A DNA stretch of 64,000 bases from Pseudoxanthomonas sp. PXM03 (GTDB lineage Bacteria > Pseudomonadota > Gammaproteobacteria > Xanthomonadales > Xanthomonadaceae): contig NZ_JACVAU010000001.1 in the NCBI RefSeq assembly GCF_014852005.1, positions 394,001-458,000 on the forward strand, given 5' to 3'. Numbering within the stretch: the stretch's first letter is position 1; each line of letters begins with the position of its first letter. A model generated the notes under the pieces. That model was given only the letters and a program-made list of their open reading frames with translations, was not told the origin of the DNA and did no database searches. This document shows, piece after piece, positions 50,941 through 59,717 of the stretch. A program made the translations under genes and the position numbers.

Positions 50941-51792
50941 ATGAGCAACACCGAACTCGAGGACTTCGTAGCGTCCCATCGGCGCCTGTTCGTGCTGACC
51001 GGTGCCGGCTGCAGCACGGCGTCCGGCATTCCCGACTACCGGGACGAGCAGGGCGCGTGGAAGCGCACGCCGCCGGTCACCTACCAGGCGTTCGTCGGCA
51101 ATGCGATCACGCGCGGACGCTATTGGGCGCGCAGCATGATCGGCTGGCCGCGCATCGAGGCCGCACGGCCGAACGCGGCGCATCGTGCATTGGCGGCCTT
51201 GGAGGCGCGGGGCCACTGCGAACTGCTGCTGACCCAGAACGTGGATGGCCTGCATCAGGCCGCAGGCAGTCAGTCGGTGATCGATCTGCACGGCCGGCTG
51301 GATGGCGTCGTCTGCCTTGCGTGCGCAACGGCGTCATCGCGCGCCGACCTGCAGATCCGCCTGGCGCAGGCCAATCCGGGATGGGCTGATCTGGACGCAG
51401 GCGCGGCACCGGACGGCGACGCCGATCTGGAAGGGCGCGATTTCGGCACGTTCCAGGTGCCGGCCTGCGAGGCTTGCGGGGGACTGTTGAAGCCCGATGT
51501 GGTGTTCTTCGGCGAGAACGTGCCGCGCGCGCGCGTCGACCATGCCATGGCGCATCTCCGGCGCGCGGACGCCATGCTGGTGGTCGGCTCGTCCTTGATG
51601 GTCTACTCCGGGTTGCGCTTCGTGCATGCCGCCGTGCGCGCGGATATTCCGGTGGTCGCCGTCAACCTGGGGCGGACGCGCGCCGATGAGCTGCTGCGGT
51701 TCCGCGTGGCGGCCCCTTGTGCTGAGGCATTGGGCTTCCTGCTGGAAGACCAGGCGCGCCTTTCGCTCACTCCACCGGTGGTTGCAGGCTGA
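50941..51792 (+). CDS. Sir2-family NAD-dependent protein deacylase
   Basis: A 283-residue sirtuin. NAD site LTGAGCSTASGIPDYRDEQG, catalytic region LLTQNVDGLHQAAGS and DLHGRLDGVVC, zinc cysteine pairs CLAC and CEAC, and VVGSSLMVYSG. The long insert between the Cys pairs and the Cys in GAGCST resemble the SIRT4-like class. Start at 50941 (MSNTELED); an in-frame ATG at 50923 is possible. It removes acyl groups from lysine using NAD. The 3' end overlaps the convergent GGDEF/EAL gene by 26 bp. Confidence 0.93.
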   Translation: MSNTELEDFVASHRRLFVLTGAGCSTASGIPDYRDEQGAWKRTPPVTYQAFVGNAITRGRYWARSMIGWPRIEAARPNAAHRALAALEARGHCELLLTQNVDGLHQAAGSQSVIDLHGRLDGVVCLACATASSRADLQIRLAQANPGWADLDAGAAPDGDADLEGRDFGTFQVPACEACGGLLKPDVVFFGENVPRARVDHAMAHLRRADAMLVVGSSLMVYSGLRFVHAAVRADIPVVAVNLGRTRADELLRFRVAAPCAEALGFLLEDQARLSLTPPVVAG

Positions 51793-54022
51793 TCCAGCGT
51801 TCCAGCGAGTGCGGGGACAGGGGGCGCGAGACGTAGTAGCCCTGCAACAGATCGCAGTTGAGCGAGGCCAGCACGGCGCGTTGCGCCGCATTCTCGACAC
51901 CCTCGGCGACCACCTTCAACGCCAGGCTTTCGCCGATGCGCAGGATGGACGTGGTAAGTGCACGGGCGGACTCGCTGTGCTCCAGGTCGCGCACGAAGCT
52001 CATGTCGAGCTTCAGTTCGCTGATGGGCAGGCGGTGGAGATGGCTCAGGCTGGAGTAGCCGGTGCCGAAATCGTCGATCGACAGGCTCACGCCCATGCGG
52101 TGGATCGCATCGATGTTGGCCAGTACCTCGGGTTTCTGCGCCAGCATGACGCTCTCGGTCACTTCCACCATCAGCTCGGAGGGGGAAAGCCCGCATTTGC
52201 CCAGTACATTGCCGATGAAGGTCGGCAGGTCCTGCTGTTCGAAGTTGATCGCCGACAGGTTGACCGAGACGCGCGGCACCGGCACGCCGCGCCGCCGCCA
52301 GTCCGCCATCTGGGTGCAGGCTTCTTCCAGCGTCCACCGGCCCAGCTCGTCGATCAGGCCGCACTCCTCGGCCATCGGCACGAAGGTGGCGGGCGAGATC
52401 TCGCCGATCTCCGGATGGCGCCAGCGCAGCAGCGCTTCCACGCCATGCAGGCGGGCATCGTCATCCAGCGCGACCTGAGGCTGGTAGTGCAGGCGCAACT
52501 GGCCGCTGCGCACCGCCTCGCGCAGCGCATTCTCCAGTGCGAGCCGCTCCTGCATCGCCTGGTTCATCTCGAGGCTGTAGAACACGATGCGCGCGCCGCC
52601 CTCTGACTTGGCGCGGTACATCGCGATATCGGCATGGCGTACCAGCGAATCCACATCCCAGCCATCGGCGGGGAACATCGCCACGCCCACGCTGGCCTGC
52701 GGCGTCAGCATCATCCGGCCTGCACTTACCGGTTCGGACAGCCGGGCCATCAGGCGATCGGCCAGGTTGGCGGCTTCCTCCGCACTGCGGTCGGGAACGG
52801 CCAGCACGAATTCATCGCCGGCCAGTCGCGCCACCACGTCGCCTTCGCGCAGTTCGCTGCCCAGGCGTTTGGCCAGCTCGCGCAGCAGCGCATCGCCGGC
52901 CGTGTGGCCCTGGGTGTCGTTCACGATCTTGAAGCGGTCGATGTCGATGAACAGCAACGCCACGGCGCTGTCGCGTCGCGCGGCGCCCAGCAGCATCTGC
53001 TCGACCTTGCTGTTGAACAGCGCACGGTTCGGCAGCCCGGTCAGGGTGTCGAAGAACGAGAGCTGGTGCATGCGCGCACGAGCGCGCTCGCGCTCCATCG
53101 CCAACGCGCACAGGTGCAGGCAGACATCGACCACGCGCTGGTGGAAATCGTCGGGCGCCCTGTTTTCCCAGTAGTACAGCGCGAACGTGCCCAGCACGCG
53201 GCCATCATGGGCCTTGATCGGACTCGACCAGCATGCACGGATGCCCAGCGCGAGGAACGGGGCGTTGTACGCCTGCCAGCGCGGGTCGCGTTCGATATCG
53301 CTGCATTCGACGGGCTGCCCGCTCCAGGCGGCCGAGCCGCAGGCGCCGACCATCGGACCCGCGAGCTCGCCGTCGATCAGCGCGCCGATGGCGTCGGGCA
53401 GGCTGGGAGCCGCGAGCGGGCGAAGGCGGCCGTAGTCGTCCAGCGCGATCACCGACGCCACGGCTTCCGGCATGACCTTTTCGACTTCGCGGCAGACCAG
53501 CGTCAGCACCTCCTGCAGCGGCTGCTCCCGGACGATGGCGCCCAGCACCTTGCGGTGCAGCTCCTCGTGCAATTTGCTGTGGGTGATGTCGGTATAGACG
53601 CCGAGCAAATAGCGGACGTTGCGCTCGGGGTCGAAGACGGGATTGACGACCGCAGAGATCCACAGCGGCACGCCACTCTTGGCGTAGACCAGTAGTTCGG
53701 TGCGGTAACCCTGTTGGACGTTCAACTGGCCGCGCACCCATTCGACCGTTTCCGGATCGGTGTGCGGGCCGGCCAGGAAATCGCTGGGGCGGCGGCCGGC
53801 GGCTTCCTCCAGCGTGTAGCCGAGCATGCGCGTGAAGCCCTGGTTGATCCAGGTGATGTGCGCTGCGTCGTCGCAGACGACGACCGCGTTGTCGCTGTGG
53901 TCGATGACCCAGGACACGTCGGGCGCGCCATTGGCGAAGTGCGGCGGCATGGCGATGGCAGTGGGCCTCACGGTCAGTTCTTCCCCAAGAACGGTTTCCG
54001 CCTGATGGACCGGGTTCGCCAC
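51767..54022 (-). CDS. PAS-GAF-GGDEF-EAL cyclic-di-GMP signalling protein
   Basis: A 751-residue cytoplasmic protein. PAS domain (about 35-155, ending YLLGVYTDIT), GAF domain (about 165-315), GGDEF domain (about 325-490) with the signature as AGDEF (RLAGDEFVLAV), and EAL domain (about 500-751). The EAL domain has EALLRW, DDFGTGYSS, KLD and AEGVE, all of the main metal and catalytic residues. The domain order equals that of E. coli DosP, a haem-PAS phosphodiesterase; whether this PAS binds haem cannot be told here. Probably an active c-di-GMP phosphodiesterase with a possibly active or allosteric cyclase domain. It might modulate surface attachment. Confidence 0.93.
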   Translation of the reverse strand: MANPVHQAETVLGEELTVRPTAIAMPPHFANGAPDVSWVIDHSDNAVVVCDDAAHITWINQGFTRMLGYTLEEAAGRRPSDFLAGPHTDPETVEWVRGQLNVQQGYRTELLVYAKSGVPLWISAVVNPVFDPERNVRYLLGVYTDITHSKLHEELHRKVLGAIVREQPLQEVLTLVCREVEKVMPEAVASVIALDDYGRLRPLAAPSLPDAIGALIDGELAGPMVGACGSAAWSGQPVECSDIERDPRWQAYNAPFLALGIRACWSSPIKAHDGRVLGTFALYYWENRAPDDFHQRVVDVCLHLCALAMERERARARMHQLSFFDTLTGLPNRALFNSKVEQMLLGAARRDSAVALLFIDIDRFKIVNDTQGHTAGDALLRELAKRLGSELREGDVVARLAGDEFVLAVPDRSAEEAANLADRLMARLSEPVSAGRMMLTPQASVGVAMFPADGWDVDSLVRHADIAMYRAKSEGGARIVFYSLEMNQAMQERLALENALREAVRSGQLRLHYQPQVALDDDARLHGVEALLRWRHPEIGEISPATFVPMAEECGLIDELGRWTLEEACTQMADWRRRGVPVPRVSVNLSAINFEQQDLPTFIGNVLGKCGLSPSELMVEVTESVMLAQKPEVLANIDAIHRMGVSLSIDDFGTGYSSLSHLHRLPISELKLDMSFVRDLEHSESARALTTSILRIGESLALKVVAEGVENAAQRAVLASLNCDLLQGYYVSRPLSPHSLERWISLQPPVE

Positions 54023-54041
54023 GGCACTCCCTGCTCAGCCA

Positions 54042-54056
54042 TCCCCGAAACGGGGA
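54042..54056 (-). promoter_or_regulatory. Stem-loop upstream of GGDEF/EAL gene
   Basis: TCCCCG-AAA-CGGGGA, a perfect 6-bp stem, 20 bases upstream of the GGDEF/EAL start codon, where it could influence translation. The rest of the gap to 54311 holds no recognisable element. Confidence 0.3.
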
Positions 54057-54311
54057 GATACGATGCGGTATCGGCCCCTGATCGCCGCACTTTACCTGAA
54101 GTTTCACGTGGCGCGGGGCTCGACGCACCTGCAAACGCTTACAGCCCGGCCGCCAGGCCGCACCCCGCCTTCGATGCCGCCATCGCGCGCCTTCGCGGGA
54201 CAACTCCCGAGCGGAAGTGCCGGGCGCGAGCGGTGTCGAGGGCGGGCATGGCCTGACGCACCGTCGTCATGATCGCCGCCTAGGCTTGCCGCCCGCATGA
54301 CAGGGGTGGAC

Positions 54312-55265
54312 ATGAAAGCGAAACGGACGTGGATGGGGGGCGGGTTGCTGCTGTGCCTGGCAGGGTGCCAAGGCGCATCCGCGCCCGACGCGGAACAAGG
54401 CGGAGCAGCGCTGCCTGTCGCGGCGGACATTCGGCCGGACGCAGCGGCGCCCGCGACGCACTACGCGCGGGCGACACAGGCACTGGCGGAAAACCGGATG
54501 CTTGTCCCGGCGGGAGACAACGCGGTGGAACACTATCTGGCGGCGCGCGCCGAAGCGGCGGAGCGCGTACGTGCGCAGGCGGCGCTGACGGAACTGCAGC
54601 CTTATGTGCTGATCGCTGCCGAACAGGCGATCGCGCGTGGCGATGCAGGGGAGGCGCAGCGCCTGCTGGGTCTGATCGAACGCATCGATGGGCGGGCGCC
54701 TGCGCTGCCTCGACTGGGCGCCGGGGTGGCGGCATTGCTGCGCGAGCAGGCGTTGCAGGCTGCCGCAGCTGACGCGGCGGCAGCACAGCCGGCCGTATCC
54801 CCCACGTCCTCGACCCTGGAGGCATCGCCGGCACAGACAGCGCGTGCATCTGCGCCTGCGCCCGTAGTCGCCGCCGCACCGGTTGTCCGCGCACCCGACG
54901 TCGCGCCTTCGCCTGCGCCGCTCCCTGCGCGACAGGAAGAAGTGCCGGCCACCAGCCCTTCCGTGGTGCCGTCGCGTGTCGTACAGGAGAACCGGGCGCC
55001 GCGCCTGCTGCAGGATGCACAGCCGCGATATCCATTGCCTGCGCTGCGCGCGCGCGTGGAAGGGCAGGCGGAAGTCGCTTTCACCATCCAGCCCGACGGC
55101 AGCGTGCGCGACGTGCGCCTGGTGTCATCGACGCCCGAGGGCATGTTCGATGCGCCCGCGCTCGCGGTCGCGCAACGCTGGCGTTTTGAGGCGACCGGCC
55201 AGGCGCATGCATCACGTCGTACAGTGCGCTTCCGGTTGCCTGCCGCAGGGGCCGGCGACGGCTGA
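54312..55265 (+). CDS. Lipoprotein with TonB C-terminal domain
   Basis: A 317-residue protein. N-terminal lipoprotein signal LLLCLAGC with Cys19, and Gln at +2, which by the Lol rule favours the outer membrane. A helical TPR-like segment (about 50-145) is followed by an Ala/Pro-rich linker (150-235) and a TonB C-terminal domain (about 235-312: QPRYPLPALRARVEGQAEV, IQPDGSVRDVRLVSS, WRFE). Classical TonB is anchored by a transmembrane helix to ExbBD; a lipid-anchored TonB domain cannot be driven that way. It may act as a periplasmic scaffold. ATG at 54312 with GGTGGA; ATG at 54297 is an alternative. Confidence 0.85.
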   Translation: MKAKRTWMGGGLLLCLAGCQGASAPDAEQGGAALPVAADIRPDAAAPATHYARATQALAENRMLVPAGDNAVEHYLAARAEAAERVRAQAALTELQPYVLIAAEQAIARGDAGEAQRLLGLIERIDGRAPALPRLGAGVAALLREQALQAAAADAAAAQPAVSPTSSTLEASPAQTARASAPAPVVAAAPVVRAPDVAPSPAPLPARQEEVPATSPSVVPSRVVQENRAPRLLQDAQPRYPLPALRARVEGQAEVAFTIQPDGSVRDVRLVSSTPEGMFDAPALAVAQRWRFEATGQAHASRRTVRFRLPAAGAGDG

Positions 55266-55301
55266 TTGGTGTCCGCCCGCATCTGCGGCGAGAATGGCGG
55301 C

Positions 55302-55988
55302 ATGACGACCTCCTCCACTTCTCCGATCCTAGATACCGTCGAACAGGAAACCGGCCCGGCACCCCAGTGGTCCGTGCTGTGGCTGCACGGCCTGGGTGCC
55401 GATGGCCACGACTTCGCCCCGATCGTGCCCGAACTGGTGCGTCCGGAATGGCCGGCGCTGCGTTTCGTCTTCCCGCATGCGCCCGTGCGCGCGGTGACGA
55501 TCAACAACGGCGTCCGCATGCGTGCGTGGTACGACATCGTGGGCATGGACTTCCCCACTCGGGCGGACAGCGCCGGCATCGAGGAGTCGCTGGTGCAGGT
55601 GGAGGCACTGATCGCGCGCGAGCAGGCGCGGGGCATCGCGCCGGAGCGGTTGCTGCTGGCGGGATTCTCCCAGGGCGGTGCCATCACCCTGGCGGCCGGC
55701 CTGCGCAGGCAGGTGCCGTTGGCGGGGTTGATCGCGCTCTCCACCTACCTGCCGGGCGCGGCGCAGGCTGCCACGCACCTGGCGGCTGCGGCCACCGCGC
55801 AACCGGTGTTCATGGCGCACGGCACGGGGGATCCGGTGATCCCGCTCATCCATGCCGAACAGAGCGCTCGCGCACTCGGGGACCTGGGTTTCGACGTGCA
55901 ATGGCACCGCTATCCGATGGCACACCAGGTGTGCGCGGAGGAAATCCGTGACCTGGGTGACTGGATGAGCCGGCGGTTTGCGTTGTAA
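55302..55988 (+). CDS. Alpha/beta-hydrolase carboxylesterase (phospholipase/carboxylesterase family)
   Basis: A 228-residue cytoplasmic esterase. The nucleophile Ser is in GFSQGGA, the Asp in GTGDPVIPL and the His in PMAHQVCAEE. The oxyanion HGLGADGHDF near the N-terminus is family-typical. Broad short-chain ester substrates are expected. It follows the TonB-domain lipoprotein gene by 36 bp. Confidence 0.93.
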   Translation: MTTSSTSPILDTVEQETGPAPQWSVLWLHGLGADGHDFAPIVPELVRPEWPALRFVFPHAPVRAVTINNGVRMRAWYDIVGMDFPTRADSAGIEESLVQVEALIAREQARGIAPERLLLAGFSQGGAITLAAGLRRQVPLAGLIALSTYLPGAAQAATHLAAAATAQPVFMAHGTGDPVIPLIHAEQSARALGDLGFDVQWHRYPMAHQVCAEEIRDLGDWMSRRFAL

Positions 55989-56083
55989 TCCCCACGCGCC
56001 CCCCGAAGGATGACGCATGGCGCCGCCATGGGTAACCTAGGACGCGGGGGATCACGCCAACGTTCACCGAGGACGCCTTTGCC

Positions 56084-56815
56084 GTGAAAGTGGTTATTGC
56101 CGACGACGAACCCCTTGCCCGCGAGCGCCTGCGCGCGTTGCTGGCCGAGCATCCCGGCATAGAGGTGGTCGCCGAGGCCGAGAACGGCCTGGACGCGTTG
56201 CAGGCCTGTTCGCAGCATCGCCCCGACATGGTCCTGCTGGACATCGCCATGCCGGGCGTGGACGGACTCGAGGCTGCCCGCCATCTGGCCGCCTTCGACC
56301 CGCGTCCCGCCGTGGTGTTCTGCACGGCCTATGACGAACACGCGCTGTCGGCTTTCGAGGCCGCCGCCATCGATTACCTGATGAAGCCGATCCGCGCCGA
56401 GCGATTGGCCGCCGCGCTCGAACGCGCGCGCACCTTCATCGCCGGGCGCGAGACCCAGGCGCCGGCGTCATCGAGCAGCCAGCCACGGACCCACCTGTGT
56501 GCACGCTTGCGGGGCAGCCTGCGGCTGATTCCGGTGGATGAAGTGCATTACCTGCAGGCGGAGGAGAAGTACGTGGTCGTGCACCACGCGCGCGGCGAGG
56601 ACCTGATCGAGGAATCGCTGAAATCGCTGGAAGAGGAATTCGGTGGCCGCTTCGTGCGGATCCATCGCAACTGCCTGGTCGCGCGCCACGAACTGGTCGA
56701 GATCAAGCGCATCGGCGATGGCCATGTCCAGGCCATCCTGCGCCATGGCAAGGAGCCGCTGGAAGTGAGCCGCCGCTGCGTGGCGGGCCTGCGCGAGACC
56801 GTCAAGGCGCTCTGA
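56084..56815 (+). CDS. algR: AlgR-type LytTR response regulator
   Basis: A 243-residue regulator: receiver domain (Asp7/Asp8, phospho-acceptor Asp53 in [12 protein letters not shown], Lys in [11 protein letters not shown]) then a LytTR DNA-binding domain (about 140-240; [44 protein letters not shown]). Sequence and position before hemC match AlgR of Pseudomonas, which controls alginate, type IV pili and virulence. The partner kinase gene (algZ/fimS), which precedes algR in Pseudomonas, is not next to it here; an esterase gene is upstream instead. GTG start at 56084. Confidence 0.92.
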   Translation: MKVVIADDEPLARERLRALLAEHPGIEVVAEAENGLDALQACSQHRPDMVLLDIAMPGVDGLEAARHLAAFDPRPAVVFCTAYDEHALSAFEAAAIDYLMKPIRAERLAAALERARTFIAGRETQAPASSSSQPRTHLCARLRGSLRLIPVDEVHYLQAEEKYVVVHHARGEDLIEESLKSLEEEFGGRFVRIHRNCLVARHELVEIKRIGDGHVQAILRHGKEPLEVSRRCVAGLRETVKAL

Positions 56816-56853
56816 GCGCGCGCGGACGTGGCGCCATGCGGGATAATGCCCGC

Positions 56854-57759
56854 ATGACCCTGCTGCGCATCGCCACCCGCAAGAGCCCGCTCGCCCTCTG
56901 GCAGAGCGAACACGTCGCCGACCGGCTGCGCGCCGCCCATCCCGGGCTGGCGGTCGAGCTGGTGCCGATGAGCACGCGTGGCGACGAGGTGCTGGACCGC
57001 TCGCTGGCCGCCATCGGGGGCAAGGGCTTGTTCCTGAAGGAACTGGAGCTGGCCATGCTGCGCGGCGAGGCCGACTGCGCCGTGCATTCGCTGAAGGACG
57101 TGCCGATGGAGCTCGAAGGTCCCTTCGCGCTGCCCGCCATCCTGCCGCGCGCGGATCCGGCCGACGCCTTCATCTCCCACCACTATGACGGCATCGCAGC
57201 GCTGCCCCATGGCGCCCGCGTGGGAACGTCATCGCTGCGCCGGCAGGCGCAGCTGCGCGCATTGCGCCCGGACCTGCAGCTGCTGGACCTGCGCGGCAAC
57301 GTCAATACGCGCCTGGCCAAGCTGGATGCCGGCGACTACGACGCGATCGTGCTGGCGTGCGCCGGGTTGCAACGCCTGGGGTTCGCTTCGCGCATCCGTG
57401 TGCGGCTGGATGCGCCGGACTGGTTGCCGGCACCCGCGCAGGGGGCCATCGCGGTGGAGTGCCGGGCGGAAGATCCCGCCACGCATGCGCTGTTCGCGGC
57501 GTTGGACGATGCCGCGACGCGCGTCTGCGTGGAGGCGGAGCGCGCCATGAACCGGGCACTGCACGGCAGCTGCCATGTTCCGGTGGCTGCGTTTGCGCAG
57601 CGCATGGACGATGCGCTGTCGCTGTCGGGACTGGTGGGTTCAGCGGAGGGGCAGGTGATCCGCGCGGAAGATACCGGCCCGGCCGGCGATCCCGAGGCGC
57701 TGGGGCAACGCGTCGCTGCCCAGCTGCTGGCGCAGGGCGCGGGCGCGTTCCTCGCCTGA
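56854..57759 (+). CDS. hemC: Porphobilinogen deaminase (hydroxymethylbilane synthase)
   Basis: A 301-residue haem-pathway enzyme that joins four porphobilinogen units into hydroxymethylbilane. Conserved [43 protein letters not shown] and the dipyrromethane-cofactor attachment Cys240 in LHGSCHVPV (usually GGCQVP). The ATG at 56854 aligns with the family N-terminus; ATG at 56836 would add six residues. The gap after algR is 38 bp. Confidence 0.97.
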   Translation: MTLLRIATRKSPLALWQSEHVADRLRAAHPGLAVELVPMSTRGDEVLDRSLAAIGGKGLFLKELELAMLRGEADCAVHSLKDVPMELEGPFALPAILPRADPADAFISHHYDGIAALPHGARVGTSSLRRQAQLRALRPDLQLLDLRGNVNTRLAKLDAGDYDAIVLACAGLQRLGFASRIRVRLDAPDWLPAPAQGAIAVECRAEDPATHALFAALDDAATRVCVEAERAMNRALHGSCHVPVAAFAQRMDDALSLSGLVGSAEGQVIRAEDTGPAGDPEALGQRVAAQLLAQGAGAFLA

Positions 57760-57772
57760 GCGGCGCGCGCGT

Positions 57773-58678
57773 TTACTTGAAGCGGTAGACCACGTTCATC
57801 GTGGTCAGGGTGTCCGTCTTCTTGATGTCGGGTGCGACATCGCTGTTGTGTCGCGCCTGCCAACCCGCCTTCAGCGCGAGGTGCGAGTTCATCGTGACCG
57901 AGACGCCCAGGTCGTTCTGCGCGAAGGTGTTGTATTCGCCGGATTCCACCAGCAGCTTGTTGACGATCTCGGTGTTCTCGCTCAGCGCGTAGCGCAGGTC
58001 GATCAGGCCACGGCCGATGAAGCCGGCTTCGGTGCGGTCATCGAGCGTGTCGTACGCGCGGCGATAACCGGGACCGACCTGCAGGTCGAGGTGGCCGCGT
58101 TGACCCTCGAGGACGCGGTTGCCGTAGCTGAGACTGACGGACTGCTGCCGGCTGTAGGTGCCGAAGTCGTCTTCTTCGTGGCGCACGGCGGTGTTGAGCG
58201 TGCCGCGTTCGTCCATCAGATAGGCGCTGTTGGCGTTGACCGTGTAGCGGTTAGCCGTAGTGCGGCTGTCGCGGATGACGCTGCCGTCGTCCTGGGTCCG
58301 GGTGTATTCGGAGCGCGAATGCAGGCCGAACAGGCTGGCGCTGTGGCGCCATGCGCCGCCGTCGGTATAGGTCAGGTCCAACCGTCCGTTGAAACTCTCG
58401 GTGTTGCTGTTGCCGCTGGTGGCGGCGATGCCCAGTTCACCGCCACCGGTGAGCGTGGGCGTCGGCGGTGCCGGCTCGGGGGGCGCTTCGGGAATGGGGC
58501 GCACCGCCATGGCGATGACCGGCAGCGCCGCACTGCCCTGCTTGCCGAAACCCTTGCCTGCACGGATGGCTTCCCCCTTCTCGTTACGCGGCAGCACCAC
58601 CTCGCCAGCCAGGGCAGGCGCAACGTTGCCGGCGATCAGGACGAGTGCCAGCAAGGAGGGGGGCGTCGGGCGTGACAT
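57773..58678 (-). CDS. DUF481 outer-membrane barrel protein
   Basis: A 301-residue exported protein, signal peptide ending APALAGE. A Pro-rich linker (about 65-85) is followed by an N-terminal strand GELGIAATSGNSNTESFNGR, typical of DUF481 (YdiY-like, salt-induced) barrels, and ends TTMNVVYRFK. The start at 58678 was chosen for the signal peptide. A LacI-type palindrome lies about 28-43 bp upstream. Function is unknown in this family; some members are induced by osmotic stress. Confidence 0.88.
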   Translation of the reverse strand: MSRPTPPSLLALVLIAGNVAPALAGEVVLPRNEKGEAIRAGKGFGKQGSAALPVIAMAVRPIPEAPPEPAPPTPTLTGGGELGIAATSGNSNTESFNGRLDLTYTDGGAWRHSASLFGLHSRSEYTRTQDDGSVIRDSRTTANRYTVNANSAYLMDERGTLNTAVRHEEDDFGTYSRQQSVSLSYGNRVLEGQRGHLDLQVGPGYRRAYDTLDDRTEAGFIGRGLIDLRYALSENTEIVNKLLVESGEYNTFAQNDLGVSVTMNSHLALKAGWQARHNSDVAPDIKKTDTLTTMNVVYRFK

Positions 58679-58705
58679 GGCGGGTCTCGAGGAAATGGAG
58701 AGGAA

Positions 58706-58721
58706 ATGTAAGCGGTTACAT
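58706..58721 (-). promoter_or_regulatory. LacI-type palindrome upstream of DUF481 gene
   Basis: ATGTAAGCGGTTACAT is a palindrome with a single mismatched pair near the centre, in the TGTAANCGNTTACA pattern of LacI/GalR-family operators. It is distinct from the TGACARCGCTGTCA operator of the GH30 locus, so a different regulator is implied. The rest of the 207-bp gap shows nothing else. Confidence 0.45.
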
Positions 58722-58885
58722 GGTAGATGTGAGCCGACGGCGCCACAACCCAAGTGCTTGTTCCGATTCAGGTTTGCGACATGCATTCTGCCACGGAGAC
58801 GCGCTCGATTCAGGATGCGTGTCACGGTCGCCAGCATTCCTGCGCCGGGACGCGTCGTCTTCCCGTCGTGGCCGTCTGGCTCCAC

Positions 58886-59518
58886 TCAAGGCGGCGCGTC
58901 GATGCTGATCGCCGGGTCGTCGTAGCGCGAATACGTCAACAGCACCGTGTAGGCGCGCCCCTCGTCGTCGCGACCGCTGTGGCGCAGTTGCAGCGGCAGA
59001 CCGCCGGGACCGATCCAGTAGTCGAACGCCACCGCTTCCGGGTCGTCGTGGCGTACGCGGTAACGCCGGGCAGGGTGGCCGGCGATGGTGTCGTCGCCGA
59101 CGTGTTCGGCGGACAGACCCTGCCCGGCCTGCTGAAGTGCGAGCGGGTCGCGCCACGGGGCGAGCGTCTCCGGAGGCAGGGGAACCTGCGTGCGTCGGCC
59201 GTCCACCTGCATGTACAGCACATTCCCGATCACTGTCTGCGTGCCGCCGGGCAACACGATCCTGTAGCGGTCCGGCGCCACGTAGTCCATCTCGCCGGTC
59301 ATCGGCCGGGCGCCCTCCACCTGCATCCGTGCATGGAAGCGGCGGGCGGCCAGGAAGCGCTGCATCGACGCCTTCACATCCCGCACGGCGTCGCGCGCAG
59401 GGACGACGGGCGGTGTTGGCGGGGCGGCGGGCGCTCCGGTGTCGCCGTTCGGGGAGGGTTGGCAGGCGGCCAGTGCGAACAGCAGGGGCAGGACGGCGCG
59501 CGGCGACATGGTCGGCAT
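58886..59518 (-). CDS. Lipoprotein of LolA/LolB-like fold type
   Basis: A 210-residue lipoprotein with lipobox FALAAC (Cys19) and a Pro/Ala-rich linker. The remaining domain has repeated beta patterns (FHARMQVEGARPMTGEMDYV, RYRIVLPGGTQTVIGNVLY, FDYWIGPGGLPLQLRHS) like LolA/LppX-type lipid-binding proteins. The ATG at 59518 has a GGGAG box close by; ATG at 59509 is an alternative. Role unknown; lipid or lipoprotein handling is suggested by fold only. Confidence 0.75.
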   Translation of the reverse strand: MPTMSPRAVLPLLFALAACQPSPNGDTGAPAAPPTPPVVPARDAVRDVKASMQRFLAARRFHARMQVEGARPMTGEMDYVAPDRYRIVLPGGTQTVIGNVLYMQVDGRRTQVPLPPETLAPWRDPLALQQAGQGLSAEHVGDDTIAGHPARRYRVRHDDPEAVAFDYWIGPGGLPLQLRHSGRDDEGRAYTVLLTYSRYDDPAISIDAPP

Positions 59519-59717
59519 GCTCCCGGGAAGAGGCGGCGCCTTGGGTCCGTGCGTTGAGGGCGTCGCGGCGGCGAAGACACGCCACGGCACCAGGCACCGC
59601 ACGGGCCCAAGGCGCCGTCGGCGCTTGTCCCCTGTGTCTCTTCCAACGGCAGGCAGGCGACGAAAACGGCCAACCGTCGGCGATAATCCGGCCACGCCCC
59701 CCGCTGCCACGCTGCCC

